64,000 bases of DNA from DAOUJI01 sp965224415 (GTDB lineage: Bacteria; Chloroflexota; Dehalococcoidia; Lucifugimonadales; JAGWBF01). A program made the position numbers and the translations under genes. The notes below the pieces were generated by a model that searched no databases, was not told where the DNA came from, and worked only from the letters and a program-made list of their open reading frames with translations. This document shows, piece after piece, positions 16,926-24,687 of this stretch. The stretch is from the NCBI GenBank assembly GCA_965224415.1, contig CBDCZB010000004.1, forward strand, positions 868,001 through 932,000. The letters run 5' to 3'. Position 1 is the stretch's first letter; each line of letters opens with the position of its first letter.

Positions 16926-16948
16926 GGGAAGTCAAGTATATAATTCCC
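16926..16948 (-). repeat. Right terminal inverted repeat
   Basis: GGGAAGTCAAGTATATAATTCCC, the reverse complement of the left repeat apart from one inserted A. The direct repeat AAGGGGAA follows immediately. Confidence 0.88.
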
Positions 16949-16956
16949 AAGGGGAA
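16949..16956. repeat. Right 8-bp target-site duplication of the IS1595-type transposon
   Basis: AAGGGGAA, an exact copy of 14543-14550. Confidence 0.85.
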
Positions 16957-16991
16957 GGCTGTCCATCGTCCTTCCCTCACCCCGATGCGCC

Positions 16992-18167
16992 TTAGGCCAC
17001 GTACCGCAGCGTGGCTTCGGTCATGATCTGTGCGGCGATGGGAAGGGAGTCCTCATCTATGTCGAACTCGGCGCTGTGGTGAGAGGCTGTGATTCCCTTT
17101 GCTGCGTTGCCGCAACCGACCAGGAAGAAGCAGCCGGGAGCCTGTCTCAAGAATAAGGTGACGTCCTCCCCCAATTGGAGGGGAGTTATGGTCACCACAT
17201 TCTCAGGCCCTACCACAGTCTGGGCCACGTCTGTCACCAGCTTGGAGACTTCTTCGTCGTTGACCACGGGCGGCACACCTACAACGTGGGTGAACTCACA
17301 CTCGCCTCTCATGGCCTGGGCCACCTGGGACGATATTTCCTCCACCCGCCGAAGTATGTAGTCCCTGACCGAGTCGTCCAGAGTCCTTATCGTTCCGGCA
17401 AGCTCCACTTTGTCTGATACTACGTTGAAAGCCGTGCCTCCCTGTATGGTGCCAAACCCCAGCACCCCGGTCTGAGTGGGAGCGATTTCCCGGCTGAGAA
17501 TGGTCTGGAGGGCCGTGATGACGTGGGCCGAAATGAGGATGGGGTCCACGGAGAGATGGGGCATTCCGCCATGCCCGCCTTTTCCCTTAATTGTCAAGCG
17601 TATCCCGTCGGCGCTGGAGAATATGGGCCCCGGCTGGGCAGTCACCTGGCCGACCGGCAGTCCACTCCAAAGATGGAAGCTGAGGGTCCGGTCCACTTTG
17701 GGATTCCTCATGGCCCCGTCGTCAATCATCTTCTGGGCGCCGCTGGCTATCTCCTCGGCTGGCTGAAAGGCAAGCTTCACGTTGCCTTTCAAGTGATTGC
17801 GGCGCTGGCTGAGCAGGTCGGCCACCGCCAGTCCCACGGCCATGTGCCCGTCGTGGCCGCAGGCGTGCATCAAGCCTTCCACTTGCGATGAGTAAGGGCG
17901 GTCCATGGGCTCCTGCACAGGCAGACCGTCCATATCTACACGAATCAGAACGGTAGGGCCTCCGCCCGAGCCCTCCAATTGACCCAGAACGCCGGTCTCT
18001 CCCACTCCGGTGCGCACGTTCCAGCCGAGGCTGTCCAGCCGCTCGGCGACCACCCCGGCGGTGCGGTGTTCCTGAAAGGCAAGCTCCGGGTTGCGGTGGA
18101 AGTCCCTACGGTCCTCCACTAGCCGTTCTCGGATGCTGGCCATGTCTCCAGACGTTAAGTTAGACAT
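16992..18167 (-). CDS. M20 family amidohydrolase/peptidase (hippurate hydrolase type)
   Basis: This 391-residue enzyme has the di-metal M20D features: MHACGHDGHMAVGLAVADLL (Cys103 and His105 as metal ligands), QPAEE (Glu138-Glu139, general base and ligand), FHLWSGLPVGQ, and the dimerisation domain beginning GGHGGMPH. Relatives hydrolyse N-acyl amino acids, hippurate or indole-acetyl conjugates. Two starts are possible: ATG 18167 and ATG 18143, the latter with TGGAG just before it. It is cytoplasmic by lack of a signal peptide. It diverges from the LON-domain gene. Confidence 0.9.
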   Translation of the reverse strand: MSNLTSGDMASIRERLVEDRRDFHRNPELAFQEHRTAGVVAERLDSLGWNVRTGVGETGVLGQLEGSGGGPTVLIRVDMDGLPVQEPMDRPYSSQVEGLMHACGHDGHMAVGLAVADLLSQRRNHLKGNVKLAFQPAEEIASGAQKMIDDGAMRNPKVDRTLSFHLWSGLPVGQVTAQPGPIFSSADGIRLTIKGKGGHGGMPHLSVDPILISAHVITALQTILSREIAPTQTGVLGFGTIQGGTAFNVVSDKVELAGTIRTLDDSVRDYILRRVEEISSQVAQAMRGECEFTHVVGVPPVVNDEEVSKLVTDVAQTVVGPENVVTITPLQLGEDVTLFLRQAPGCFFLVGCGNAAKGITASHHSAEFDIDEDSLPIAAQIMTEATLRYVA

Positions 18168-18291
18168 TGCATACCTCTGGAAGCTGGACGGATTTTACCA
18201 CAGCCGCCTCACCTTGCGGGTCGATACAGGCCGTAATATACTTTCCACTACATTGCTCAAGTGTCCATCAGGGGTTTGGTCAGGGGTTGAC

Positions 18292-18930
18292 GTGGAAGAG
18301 TTGCGCTTATTCCCTCTAAACACCATCCTGTTCCCAGGGATGCCGTTGCCTCTACGCATATTCGAGGAGCGGTACAAGCTGATGATTGGGGAATGCCTGG
18401 ACAGGGAAGAGCCGTTCGGGGTGATCCTGATTAAAGAGGGGCCGGAGGTTGGCGGCCCCGCCGCGGTCTACAACGTGGGCGTTACCGCCCGCATAGACGA
18501 GGTGGAGCATTACGAAGAGGGCCGCATGAACATCTCCACCACGGGCGACAGGCGCTTCAGACTTCTCGAAGTTATCGAGGATATCCCTTACATGAAGGGA
18601 AGTGTCGAATACTTGGGTGAAGACCTGTCAGAAGGCAAGGAAGAAGCCTATCCGCAGGCGGCGGAACTGTTCGGTAACTATATCCAGCTGATATCCAGCC
18701 TTCAAGGTGGTTGGCTCGTGAGCGCTCCTGTGCCTGCCGACTCTATGTCCCTCAGCTACACCATCGCCCACTATCTCGACCTTCCCCGCATCGCAAAGCA
18801 ACGGCTCTTGGAGATTCCCACCGCCGGAGAGCGCTTGAAGTACGAGATGCCCCTGCTGGAGGGCGCCATGGAACGCATCCGCGAAGCGCTCCTCAAGCGC
18901 AACCCCTACCAAGGCCCTAGGCTCAACTAG
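18292..18930 (+). CDS. LON peptidase substrate-binding-domain protein
   Basis: A 212-residue protein consisting only of the N-terminal substrate-recognition domain of Lon: ELRLFPLNTILFPGMPLPLRIFEERYK, then FGVILIKEG and the later AHYLDLPRIAKQRLLEIPT with a helical tail. There is no AAA+ ATPase or protease part, so this is a stand-alone adaptor-like member rather than a broken lon. I choose GTG 18292, after CAGGGG; the open frame extends upstream to 18091 but runs antisense into the M20 gene. Function in bacteria is unknown; a substrate-binding or chaperone-like role is possible. Confidence 0.85.
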   Translation: MEELRLFPLNTILFPGMPLPLRIFEERYKLMIGECLDREEPFGVILIKEGPEVGGPAAVYNVGVTARIDEVEHYEEGRMNISTTGDRRFRLLEVIEDIPYMKGSVEYLGEDLSEGKEEAYPQAAELFGNYIQLISSLQGGWLVSAPVPADSMSLSYTIAHYLDLPRIAKQRLLEIPTAGERLKYEMPLLEGAMERIREALLKRNPYQGPRLN

Positions 18931-18999
18931 GCGCGTCGCCACCCCTGGTCTTCAACGTTGCCATTCATGCCACGGCGTCTCTGTAGGTGGCGACCCGGA

Positions 19000-19917
19000 C
19001 TAACGCCAAATCCGGGACGCGCCGCCCTGGGGCACCATGCCTGAGAAGAGCTCCGGGTGTATTATCTCTGCCAATATCTCCAGTCCGTTTATTAGGCGGG
19101 GACCGGAGCGGTTGAAATAGGCGCTGCCGTCCACCGCAAACACCCGCCCATCGCGGACGGCTGGAATGGAGTCCCAATCCGGCCTCTCCTTTAACCTGGG
19201 AGCTTCCTGCAAGGTGCGAGGCAAGTCAAAACCGCAGGGGCAGAGCATGATGACGTCGGGCTGCTGTTCCACCACCTTGTCCCATGCAATGGTGAAGGTT
19301 GGCTTGTCCTTGTCCCCCAGGCAGTCCTGCCCGCCCGCCATCTCGACCATCTGAGGCACCCAGTGGCCCGCGACCATGACGGGATCGAACCACTCGATGC
19401 AGGCAACTTTCGGACGATGGTCGGCTAGCGCCGCTATACTCTTGACCCGCTGTACCCTCCGGTCCAACGACTCTACGTAGCGCTCCGCAGTCGCCTCGAC
19501 TCCCGCAGCTCGTCCCACCGTGCGGATGTTGCTGAACACATCCTCTATGCACGTAGGGTCCAGGGAGATGATCCGAGGCTGGTTTTCCAGTTTCACCGTT
19601 GCGTCGGCAACCTGCCGCGCGGTAATCGCTCACTCTGCGCATAACTCCTGGCTGAGGAGGAGGTCGGGCTGTATCTCCATGAGGGCTTCTTCGTCAATGT
19701 CGTAGATGCCCTTTTCTTCTCGGAGCCTCTCGGCCACGATGGCGTGGATTTCACTGCTGGAATAGTCGCCGTCCTGGAAGATGCTGGTGACTATCTGTCT
19801 GACCTGTTGGGCCTGAGGCGGGTAGTCACATTCGTGGGAGACCCCGTGCAGGCTGTCGCCAAGTCCCAGGGCGTAGACCATCTCAGTGGCGCTGGGCAGG
19901 AATGAGCATATTCGCAT
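19000..19917 (-). CDS. Cobalamin-binding-type (BtuF-like) protein with an in-frame TGA (putative selenocysteine) in a CxxC motif
   Basis: Reading through TGA at 19632-19630 gives one 305-residue protein of normal length for the soluble BtuF-like periplasmic-binding-fold family. The N-terminal part is MRICSFLPSATEMVYALGLG, then GVSHECDYPP and LLLSQELCAE. Immediately after the TGA the same frame continues AITARQVADATVKLENQPR, IISLDPTCIEDVF and WFDPVMVAGHWVPQM. From memory, homologues read L-C-x-x-C-A-V here, so the TGA (codon 96) replaces the second Cys and makes Cys93-x-x-Sec96. A hairpin with a GGU loop lies 17 bases downstream. No signal peptide is obvious, as is usual for this branch. The alternative is a nonsense mutation, but it would have to fall exactly on a conserved Cys. 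Confidence 0.8.
19601..19629 (-). promoter_or_regulatory. Candidate bacterial SECIS hairpin in the BtuF-like mRNA
   Basis: On the minus strand after TGA 19632-19630, GCGCGGCA (19620-19613) pairs with TGCCG-a-CGC (19609-19601) through eight base pairs with one bulged A (19604). The loop is GGT (19612-19610), 17 bases after the TGA. The E. coli fdhF element also places a GGU-containing loop about 18 bases after its UGA. Pairing was worked out by hand. Confidence 0.65.
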
Positions 19918-19929
19918 AATCGCCCTCTC

Positions 19930-21315
19930 TTACGTTACCTTATAGCCGGTTGGAGAGTAGGCCGCCAGGTTAGGGTCTCCGGGAAGGAATCCTCCTGCTC
20001 CAGGTGTCCCAACAAACTCCCCTTTTTCCATCACCACACGACCCCGTTGCATAGTGAGTTCCGGCATGCCCAGAAGCTCGAACCCGTCGAAAGCAGAGTG
20101 GTCGGTGTTCCCGTGCTGACCGTCCACCGTGTGCTCTCTCGCCGGGTCCCAGATCACCAGGTCGGCGTCGGCGCCAGGCTGCAGGACTCCCTTCTTGGGG
20201 TAAAGTCCGAATATCTTGGCCGGGTTCTCGCAGAAGACCTGCACAAGCCTGGCAAGAGAAATTCGGCCCGTGTTCACACCGAGCGTCCAGACCACCGGCA
20301 TCATGAACTCAATTGTATTGAGTCCGTGGGGCGCGTCGAAGATATTGTCGCCTCCCACCATCTTCTGTGCCATGGTGCGTCCTCCGGAGTCGCTGGCGAC
20401 AACGTTTATCGTTCCGTCAGCCAGCGCCTGCCACAGGGCCTCCATGTCCCGGGCCTTTCGCAGCGGCGGGCCTACTTTAGCCAGCGGCCCCCGGCGGGAC
20501 ATCTCGTCGTCCGTCAGGGCCAGATAGTGGGGGCAGGTCTCGGTGAACAGCTGCACGCCCCTGTTCCTGAACTCATGCACAAGCGGGATGGACTCCTTGG
20601 CGCTCAGGTGCACTGAATAAAGAGGCGAACCAGCCACCTGCGAAAAAGTGGAGGACCTGTAGAGTCCCTCCGCCTCCAGGATGGTGGGTTGAGAAGGAGG
20701 ATAATATTCAGGACTCGTCTTTCCCTGTTCCAGGTGGCTGTCCACCAGGTAGTCGATGCAGCAGGCGTTTTCGCAGTGGACCATGGGCAGCCCACCCTCG
20801 GCGGCCGCCAGGTCCATAGTCTTGAGAAGTCCGTCCTCGGTGATGGCCATGCCCCGGCGTTTGTAGGCCAGGAACATCTTGAATGAGATGACCCCAAGCT
20901 TCATAAGCTCCGGGATGGACCTGTCGAGGATGTCCTCGTCGGCGGCTGTGTAGGTCCCGTGGACTGAGAAGTCCAGGTGGGAGATGCGTTCTCCCTCTTC
21001 TATGAACCCTTTGACCAGGTCGGTGGTGTAGCCGTTAAAGCCCCACCCAGCAACATTGCCCACAAATGCGATGACGGTGGTTATGCCCCCGTAGGCGGCG
21101 GTAACCGTGTACTGGTCCATCCTGTCGGAGTAGACGGGATGGCAATGGGCATCAACGGCTCCCGGCAACACATAGCGGCCAGCGGCGTCTATGGTCCGAG
21201 AAGCCTCGACGCCCGACAGGTCCGGCCCGACTTGGGCAATCTGCTCTCCCGAAACCAACACGTCGCCACGGGATATTCCCTGGCCGGAGACCAGAAGCCC
21301 TCCCTTTACCAGCAT
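19930..21315 (-). CDS. Dihydropyrimidinase/hydantoinase-like amidohydrolase
   Basis: This 461-residue cyclic amidohydrolase has VDAHCHP (metal His57 and His59), the carboxylated-lysine region GVISFKMFLAYKRRG, VHCENA and SVHLSAKES with further metal histidines, and ASDSGGRT carrying the catalytic Asp. The usual dihydropyrimidinase SDH triplet is SDS here, so the substrate pocket differs. The start is ATG 21315, which has AGAGGAGAC directly before it; an ATG seven codons upstream has no ribosome site. It lies 29 bases after the FAA-hydrolase gene on the same strand, probably in one operon. Substrate likely a cyclic ureide or imide; unproven. Confidence 0.85.
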   Translation of the reverse strand: MLVKGGLLVSGQGISRGDVLVSGEQIAQVGPDLSGVEASRTIDAAGRYVLPGAVDAHCHPVYSDRMDQYTVTAAYGGITTVIAFVGNVAGWGFNGYTTDLVKGFIEEGERISHLDFSVHGTYTAADEDILDRSIPELMKLGVISFKMFLAYKRRGMAITEDGLLKTMDLAAAEGGLPMVHCENACCIDYLVDSHLEQGKTSPEYYPPSQPTILEAEGLYRSSTFSQVAGSPLYSVHLSAKESIPLVHEFRNRGVQLFTETCPHYLALTDDEMSRRGPLAKVGPPLRKARDMEALWQALADGTINVVASDSGGRTMAQKMVGGDNIFDAPHGLNTIEFMMPVVWTLGVNTGRISLARLVQVFCENPAKIFGLYPKKGVLQPGADADLVIWDPAREHTVDGQHGNTDHSAFDGFELLGMPELTMQRGRVVMEKGEFVGTPGAGGFLPGDPNLAAYSPTGYKVT

Positions 21316-21344
21316 GTCTCCTCTTGAGGAGGCCATAGGCCGGG

Positions 21345-22100
21345 CTACTCTTCAGAAACGACGGGGTTGGACAGGACGCCGATCCCTGGCACATCGATTT
21401 CCACCGTGTCTCCGTGGTGGAGGCCGGCTGGCTTGCCCGACGTGCCCATGAAGATCATGTCACCAGGCTCCAGGGTCATTCTGCGAGATGTCCACTCGAT
21501 GATGGTAGGCAGGTCGAACACCATTCCGGACGTGCTCTCGGCCTGGACCTCTTTCCCGTTGATGCGAGCGGTGAGCATGGCATCGAACGGATCTATCTCG
21601 TCGGACATGATGGGCCCCACAGGAGAGAAGGTGTCAGAGGACTTGGCCCTCCACCATTGCCCGTCGCCCCGCTGCCATTCACGGGCGCTCACGTCGTTGC
21701 CGCACGAGTAGCCCAGCACATACTCCAAGGCCTGCTCCTTGGGTACGTTCCGCGCCCTCTTGCCGATGATCACAACCAGTTCGCCTTCCTCCTCCACGGT
21801 TTCCGCGTCCCTGGGCCTGATGATGGAGTCGCCTTGGGCCGCAAGAGACGACGGGGTCTTGAGGAAGATAAGGGGCTGAGTTGGGGTGGACCTGTCTCCC
21901 AGATGGCTGTAGTAGTTGAGGCCCACCGCCAGTATCTTGGACGGCACCGTGGGAGTAAGTAGCTTCACCTCGGACAAACCGTGGGTATGGTCTGTGACCT
22001 CGTATTGCTCAAAGGGCGTTGTGGTTATCTCGCGAACGGTGTCGCCGTCCACCACTCCATAGGCTACGTCTCCGTGGGCCAGGTAACGTGCAAACTTCAT
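21345..22100 (-). CDS. Fumarylacetoacetate hydrolase family protein
   Basis: A 251-residue FAH-domain enzyme with ILAVGLNYYSHLGDRSTPTQ, the metal-binding Glu residues in VEEEGELVVIIGK, and YSCGNDVSAREWQRGDGQW. It is closely similar in layout to the protein at 12408. The ATG is preceded by TAGGAGGAAGCC. Family members hydrolyse acylpyruvates or isomerise ring-cleavage products. It leads a minus-strand unit with the dihydropyrimidinase-like gene. Confidence 0.88.
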   Translation of the reverse strand: MKFARYLAHGDVAYGVVDGDTVREITTTPFEQYEVTDHTHGLSEVKLLTPTVPSKILAVGLNYYSHLGDRSTPTQPLIFLKTPSSLAAQGDSIIRPRDAETVEEEGELVVIIGKRARNVPKEQALEYVLGYSCGNDVSAREWQRGDGQWWRAKSSDTFSPVGPIMSDEIDPFDAMLTARINGKEVQAESTSGMVFDLPTIIEWTSRRMTLEPGDMIFMGTSGKPAGLHHGDTVEIDVPGIGVLSNPVVSEE

Positions 22101-22145
22101 GGCTTCCTCCTAAGCCTCGTAAGATTGGTCTCTAGTAGGGCTTGT

Positions 22146-23177
22146 CTACGGGGTCTGCAATACCAGCTTGCCGAAAAAGTCGCGGCTCTCCATGGTGCGG
22201 TAGGCTTCCGCCGCATCCTCCAGGGGGAAGGTCTTGCCAACCACGCCCCGAATGCCGCCCGTTCTTATTACCCTCATCATGTCGCCAAAGCTGCGCTTGC
22301 TGCGTCCGCCGCTGCCCAGGAGCGACAAGGGTGTGCCGCTCAGCTGGGAGAGGTTGAGTGCGTAGTTGGCCCCGGAGTGAGTGCCGGTGATGACCAGGCG
22401 TCCTCCCGGCTTGATGCAGGCCAGGCTCTCGTCCCAAACGTCGGCGCCCACACTGTCGAAAACTATGTCCACTCCCTGGCCGTCGGTGAAGTCTCTTACA
22501 ACCTTGCTGAAGTTGGGGGTTGTGTTGTAGTTGATGCCGAGGTCTGCGCCCATCTCCTTGGCCTTGTCCAGTTTCCAGTCGCTTCCTGCCGTGGTGATGA
22601 CCCGTGCGCCCACGTGCTTGGCGATGGCAATGGCCGTCGAGCCGACTCCGCTGCCCGCCGCGTGGATGAGGATGTCGTCCCACGGCTCCAGCTTGCCTCG
22701 CTCGATGAGGCAATGCCACGACGTATGGGTTGCCACAGGGAAGGACGCCGCCTCGTCGAACCCCATACAGTCGGGGATTACGTGGGCGTTGACGGCAGGG
22801 ACGACGCAGTATTGGGCGTGGCCTCCGTCGATGTCGGACCCTAGCCGCATCTGGTTGGGGCAATACTGGTCGATGCCGGCGCGGCAGCGGTCACAGGTGT
22901 GACACTTGACCCGGTTGTCAATGAGGACCCTGTCGCCCTCCTTGAGCCAGTCGACGGTCGGGCTGACCTGGGCTACCTCTCCGGCCATGTCGAGGCCGAA
23001 TATCCTGGGCAGGTTACGGGTGTTGGTCCGCCCATTTATTATGTAAAGGTCTGCGTGGTTGAGGGCGGACGCCCGCACCCTTATGACGACCTCGCCCGGC
23101 CCGGCTTCGGGGTCCGGTCGGTCGCCGTATTTCACGTTGCTGAGGTCGCCCGTCTGTTCTAGGTAAATTGCTTTCAA
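22146..23177 (-). CDS. Medium-chain alcohol dehydrogenase/quinone oxidoreductase-like protein with structural zinc
   Basis: This 343-residue MDR-family oxidoreductase has the four structural-zinc cysteines Cys92, Cys95, Cys98 and Cys106. Its Rossmann motif GSGVGSTAIAIAKHVGARV binds NAD(P)H. At the catalytic-zinc site the usual Cys is replaced (ALNHADLY), as in quinone oxidoreductases, so hydride transfer to an enone or quinone is more likely than alcohol oxidation. It lies 46 bases upstream of the FAA hydrolase on the same strand and may belong to that operon. Confidence 0.87.
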   Translation of the reverse strand: MKAIYLEQTGDLSNVKYGDRPDPEAGPGEVVIRVRASALNHADLYIINGRTNTRNLPRIFGLDMAGEVAQVSPTVDWLKEGDRVLIDNRVKCHTCDRCRAGIDQYCPNQMRLGSDIDGGHAQYCVVPAVNAHVIPDCMGFDEAASFPVATHTSWHCLIERGKLEPWDDILIHAAGSGVGSTAIAIAKHVGARVITTAGSDWKLDKAKEMGADLGINYNTTPNFSKVVRDFTDGQGVDIVFDSVGADVWDESLACIKPGGRLVITGTHSGANYALNLSQLSGTPLSLLGSGGRSKRSFGDMMRVIRTGGIRGVVGKTFPLEDAAEAYRTMESRDFFGKLVLQTP

Positions 23178-23276
23178 GGCTGGCGATTCCCCCTTCTTCG
23201 ACCGCGACGCCGCTCAAGTCGACGCCCGCCCGTATATTACCCCAGGCGCCAAAGCGCGTCAAAGGCGGAGGGCGAG

Positions 23277-23729
23277 TCACGTGGGGTTCAGAGGATTTAT
23301 CACATTCAAGCCCTCATAGGCGGCGGCTTCACACAGACGATCGTCCGCACAGACAAAATATAATGGAGGCACGACGCCGGTCCGAGCCACTAGACACCCT
23401 GCAAGTTGAATCGCGTCGTAGGCTTTGAGAGGATGCGAATCAAGCAAACGGGACGCTTCCTCCATCACTGCCGAGTTTGAAGGCTGCATGAGATAGAACG
23501 ATGATGCGTTCTCTTCAATCTGCTTGAGGACCCGATCCGCGTCAGGCGCCCGAATGTCGCCCTGCCTCTCCCGTCTTCTGATCGCCGAACGGAACTCAAC
23601 CAGGGCAACGTCCAGTATGATGAATTGTGCAGCATCCTGAGATTCAACCAATCGGAGCATCTTCAAGGAGCCTTCTTCTTGAATGTAGATCTTAACCAGT
23701 GCGCTGGTGTCGAGAAAGTGACTCGCCAT
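23277..23729 (-). CDS. PIN-domain toxin-like ribonuclease (VapC type)
   Basis: A 150-residue PIN domain with all acidic residues in place: Asp7 (FLDTSALVKIY), Glu45 (VALVEFRSA), Asp105 (KAYDAIQLA) and Asp129/Asp130 (VCADDRLCEAA). Such proteins cleave RNA with Mg2+, usually as toxins held by a small antitoxin. The gene six bases upstream is much larger than a normal VapB and unrelated to known antitoxins as far as I can see. Located at the edge of an accessory island. Confidence 0.85.
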   Translation of the reverse strand: MASHFLDTSALVKIYIQEEGSLKMLRLVESQDAAQFIILDVALVEFRSAIRRRERQGDIRAPDADRVLKQIEENASSFYLMQPSNSAVMEEASRLLDSHPLKAYDAIQLAGCLVARTGVVPPLYFVCADDRLCEAAAYEGLNVINPLNPT

Positions 23730-23735
23730 CGCTGG

Positions 23736-24371
23736 TTAGCGCCTATCGTTGAGTATAGTTTCCGATACTGAACCGCCTGAAATGGGGAATGGTTTGAAAC
23801 TTGGGCCTTGTTTGAGAATATTAGTCTGAAATCTAGGATGGCTTCGATTGACTCGAATCGCTGTAACCGGATGCAGAGGTTGGTATGCGTTGGGCACCTG
23901 GCTAGTCAGAACCAGCCCTTGTTCTGTAGCCCTCCGCAACAGTGAGCCGCTGGTCATCGGATCTCGAGCCCAGCTGTATTCTTTTTCGGGGAGAAACTGG
24001 TCGCGAAACCACTTCAGTCCGACAAACGGCCTTGTCGCTTCGGCTTTTTTTAGTTCGTCAATCAGTTGAACAATCGCATCATCGGGATCAAATGGTGTGG
24101 TCGTACCCTCCAAGACATCCACCTCGGATTCGGGTTGGAGTTCAGGAAAAGGAACAAAGCTAATGACAACTTCGTAACTTGCCGGATCGAAATAGCTCGC
24201 CGCCGCGTCTTCCCGCAACTTTCTATTGTCCTGAACCCTCCGAAAGCTCACCTGTGGATTGAAACCCCCAGCGGATAGGTGCCTTAACGCCTCTAGTTGA
24301 GGCGGCAAAGATGATGCGGGTAGGCTAGCGAGACTTTCTTCAATATCTTTTTGTAAATCTTTTATTTTCAT
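23736..24371 (-). CDS. Unknown 211-residue protein paired with the PIN toxin
   Basis: I do not recognise this family. It is a soluble protein with a helical N-terminus (MKIKDLQKDIEESLASL), a central strand-rich part (YEVVISFVPFPELQPESEVD), a helix IVQLIDELKKAEATRP and a C-terminal segment SGSLLRRATEQGLVLTSQVP resembling a small winged or AbrB-like piece. It lies six bases before the PIN-domain gene in the same direction, the place of an antitoxin, so it may neutralise it. The upstream region is very AT-rich (24372-24420), which suits a promoter and suggests foreign origin. Confidence 0.6.
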   Translation of the reverse strand: MKIKDLQKDIEESLASLPASSLPPQLEALRHLSAGGFNPQVSFRRVQDNRKLREDAAASYFDPASYEVVISFVPFPELQPESEVDVLEGTTTPFDPDDAIVQLIDELKKAEATRPFVGLKWFRDQFLPEKEYSWARDPMTSGSLLRRATEQGLVLTSQVPNAYQPLHPVTAIRVNRSHPRFQTNILKQGPSFKPFPISGGSVSETILNDRR

Positions 24372-24474
24372 ATATTTATCTCATTAATATTAATATATTA
24401 CAATGATAATAGGACACATAAATTGATATGTCAACCACACTCTCAGAATACCCGTCTGTGACCGAAAAGCTTAT

Positions 24475-24687
24475 GCCACGCCCCTTGGCCGGCTTGGTTC
24501 GCTAAACTACTCTGCCACCCAATCCTGACCGGTTTGGATCATAGGCCCGCAGCGTTCCGTATATGCTGTATAATCGTTGAACTCCATCCACAGTCGACAC
24601 GGCACCCAGCAGCGTACACAAATTTCGATGCTCTTCCTTCGCTTCCGCCCTATCCCTAGTATTCGGCCAATCTGGCATTGTCAGTTA
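24475..24687 (+). pseudogene. Duplicated promoter and 5' end of the cytochrome c gene, cut by IS630
   Basis: This stretch matches 27363-27545 over about 180 bases, including the shared block around TATGCTGTATAATCGTTGAA and the block ending CTTCCGCCCTATC. It contains TTGGCC-17-TACTCT (24485-24513) and TATAAT (24569-24574). In the intact copy this region leads into the cytochrome c lipoprotein at 27519; here the reading frame is interrupted at TA 24686-24687 by IS630. The 316-base gap 24372-24687 otherwise holds only the AT-rich promoter region of the minus-strand gene. Confidence 0.6.

Larger units (their letters stand above)
14551..16948 (+). mobile_element. Complete IS1595-type transposon carrying passenger genes and a tRNA
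   Basis: The element is bounded by inverted repeats 14551-14572 and 16926-16948, which share the 19-base core ATTATATACTTGACTTCCC plus an outer GGGA, and by 8-bp direct repeats AAGGGGAA. It holds an IS1595-type transposase (14620-15543), two small minus-strand genes, a class II tRNA (16033-16121), a HARE-HTH-like gene and a small membrane-protein gene. At about 2.4 kb it is longer than a simple IS. IS1595 elements with passenger genes are known; a tRNA passenger is unusual. The target lies in an intergenic CCTTCCCC-type palindromic repeat. Intact ends and exact duplication suggest a fairly recent insertion. Confidence 0.9.

Noticed and set aside
14554..16944. Transposon ends placed at ATTATATA without the outer GGGA
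   Set aside because: With those ends the flanks are not duplicated; including GGGA gives an exact 8-bp AAGGGGAA duplication.
19000..19596. Separate 198-residue gene for the C-terminal half of the BtuF-like protein
   Set aside because: It has no ribosome site at its first ATG, lies in the same frame as the upstream part, and neither half is a complete domain.
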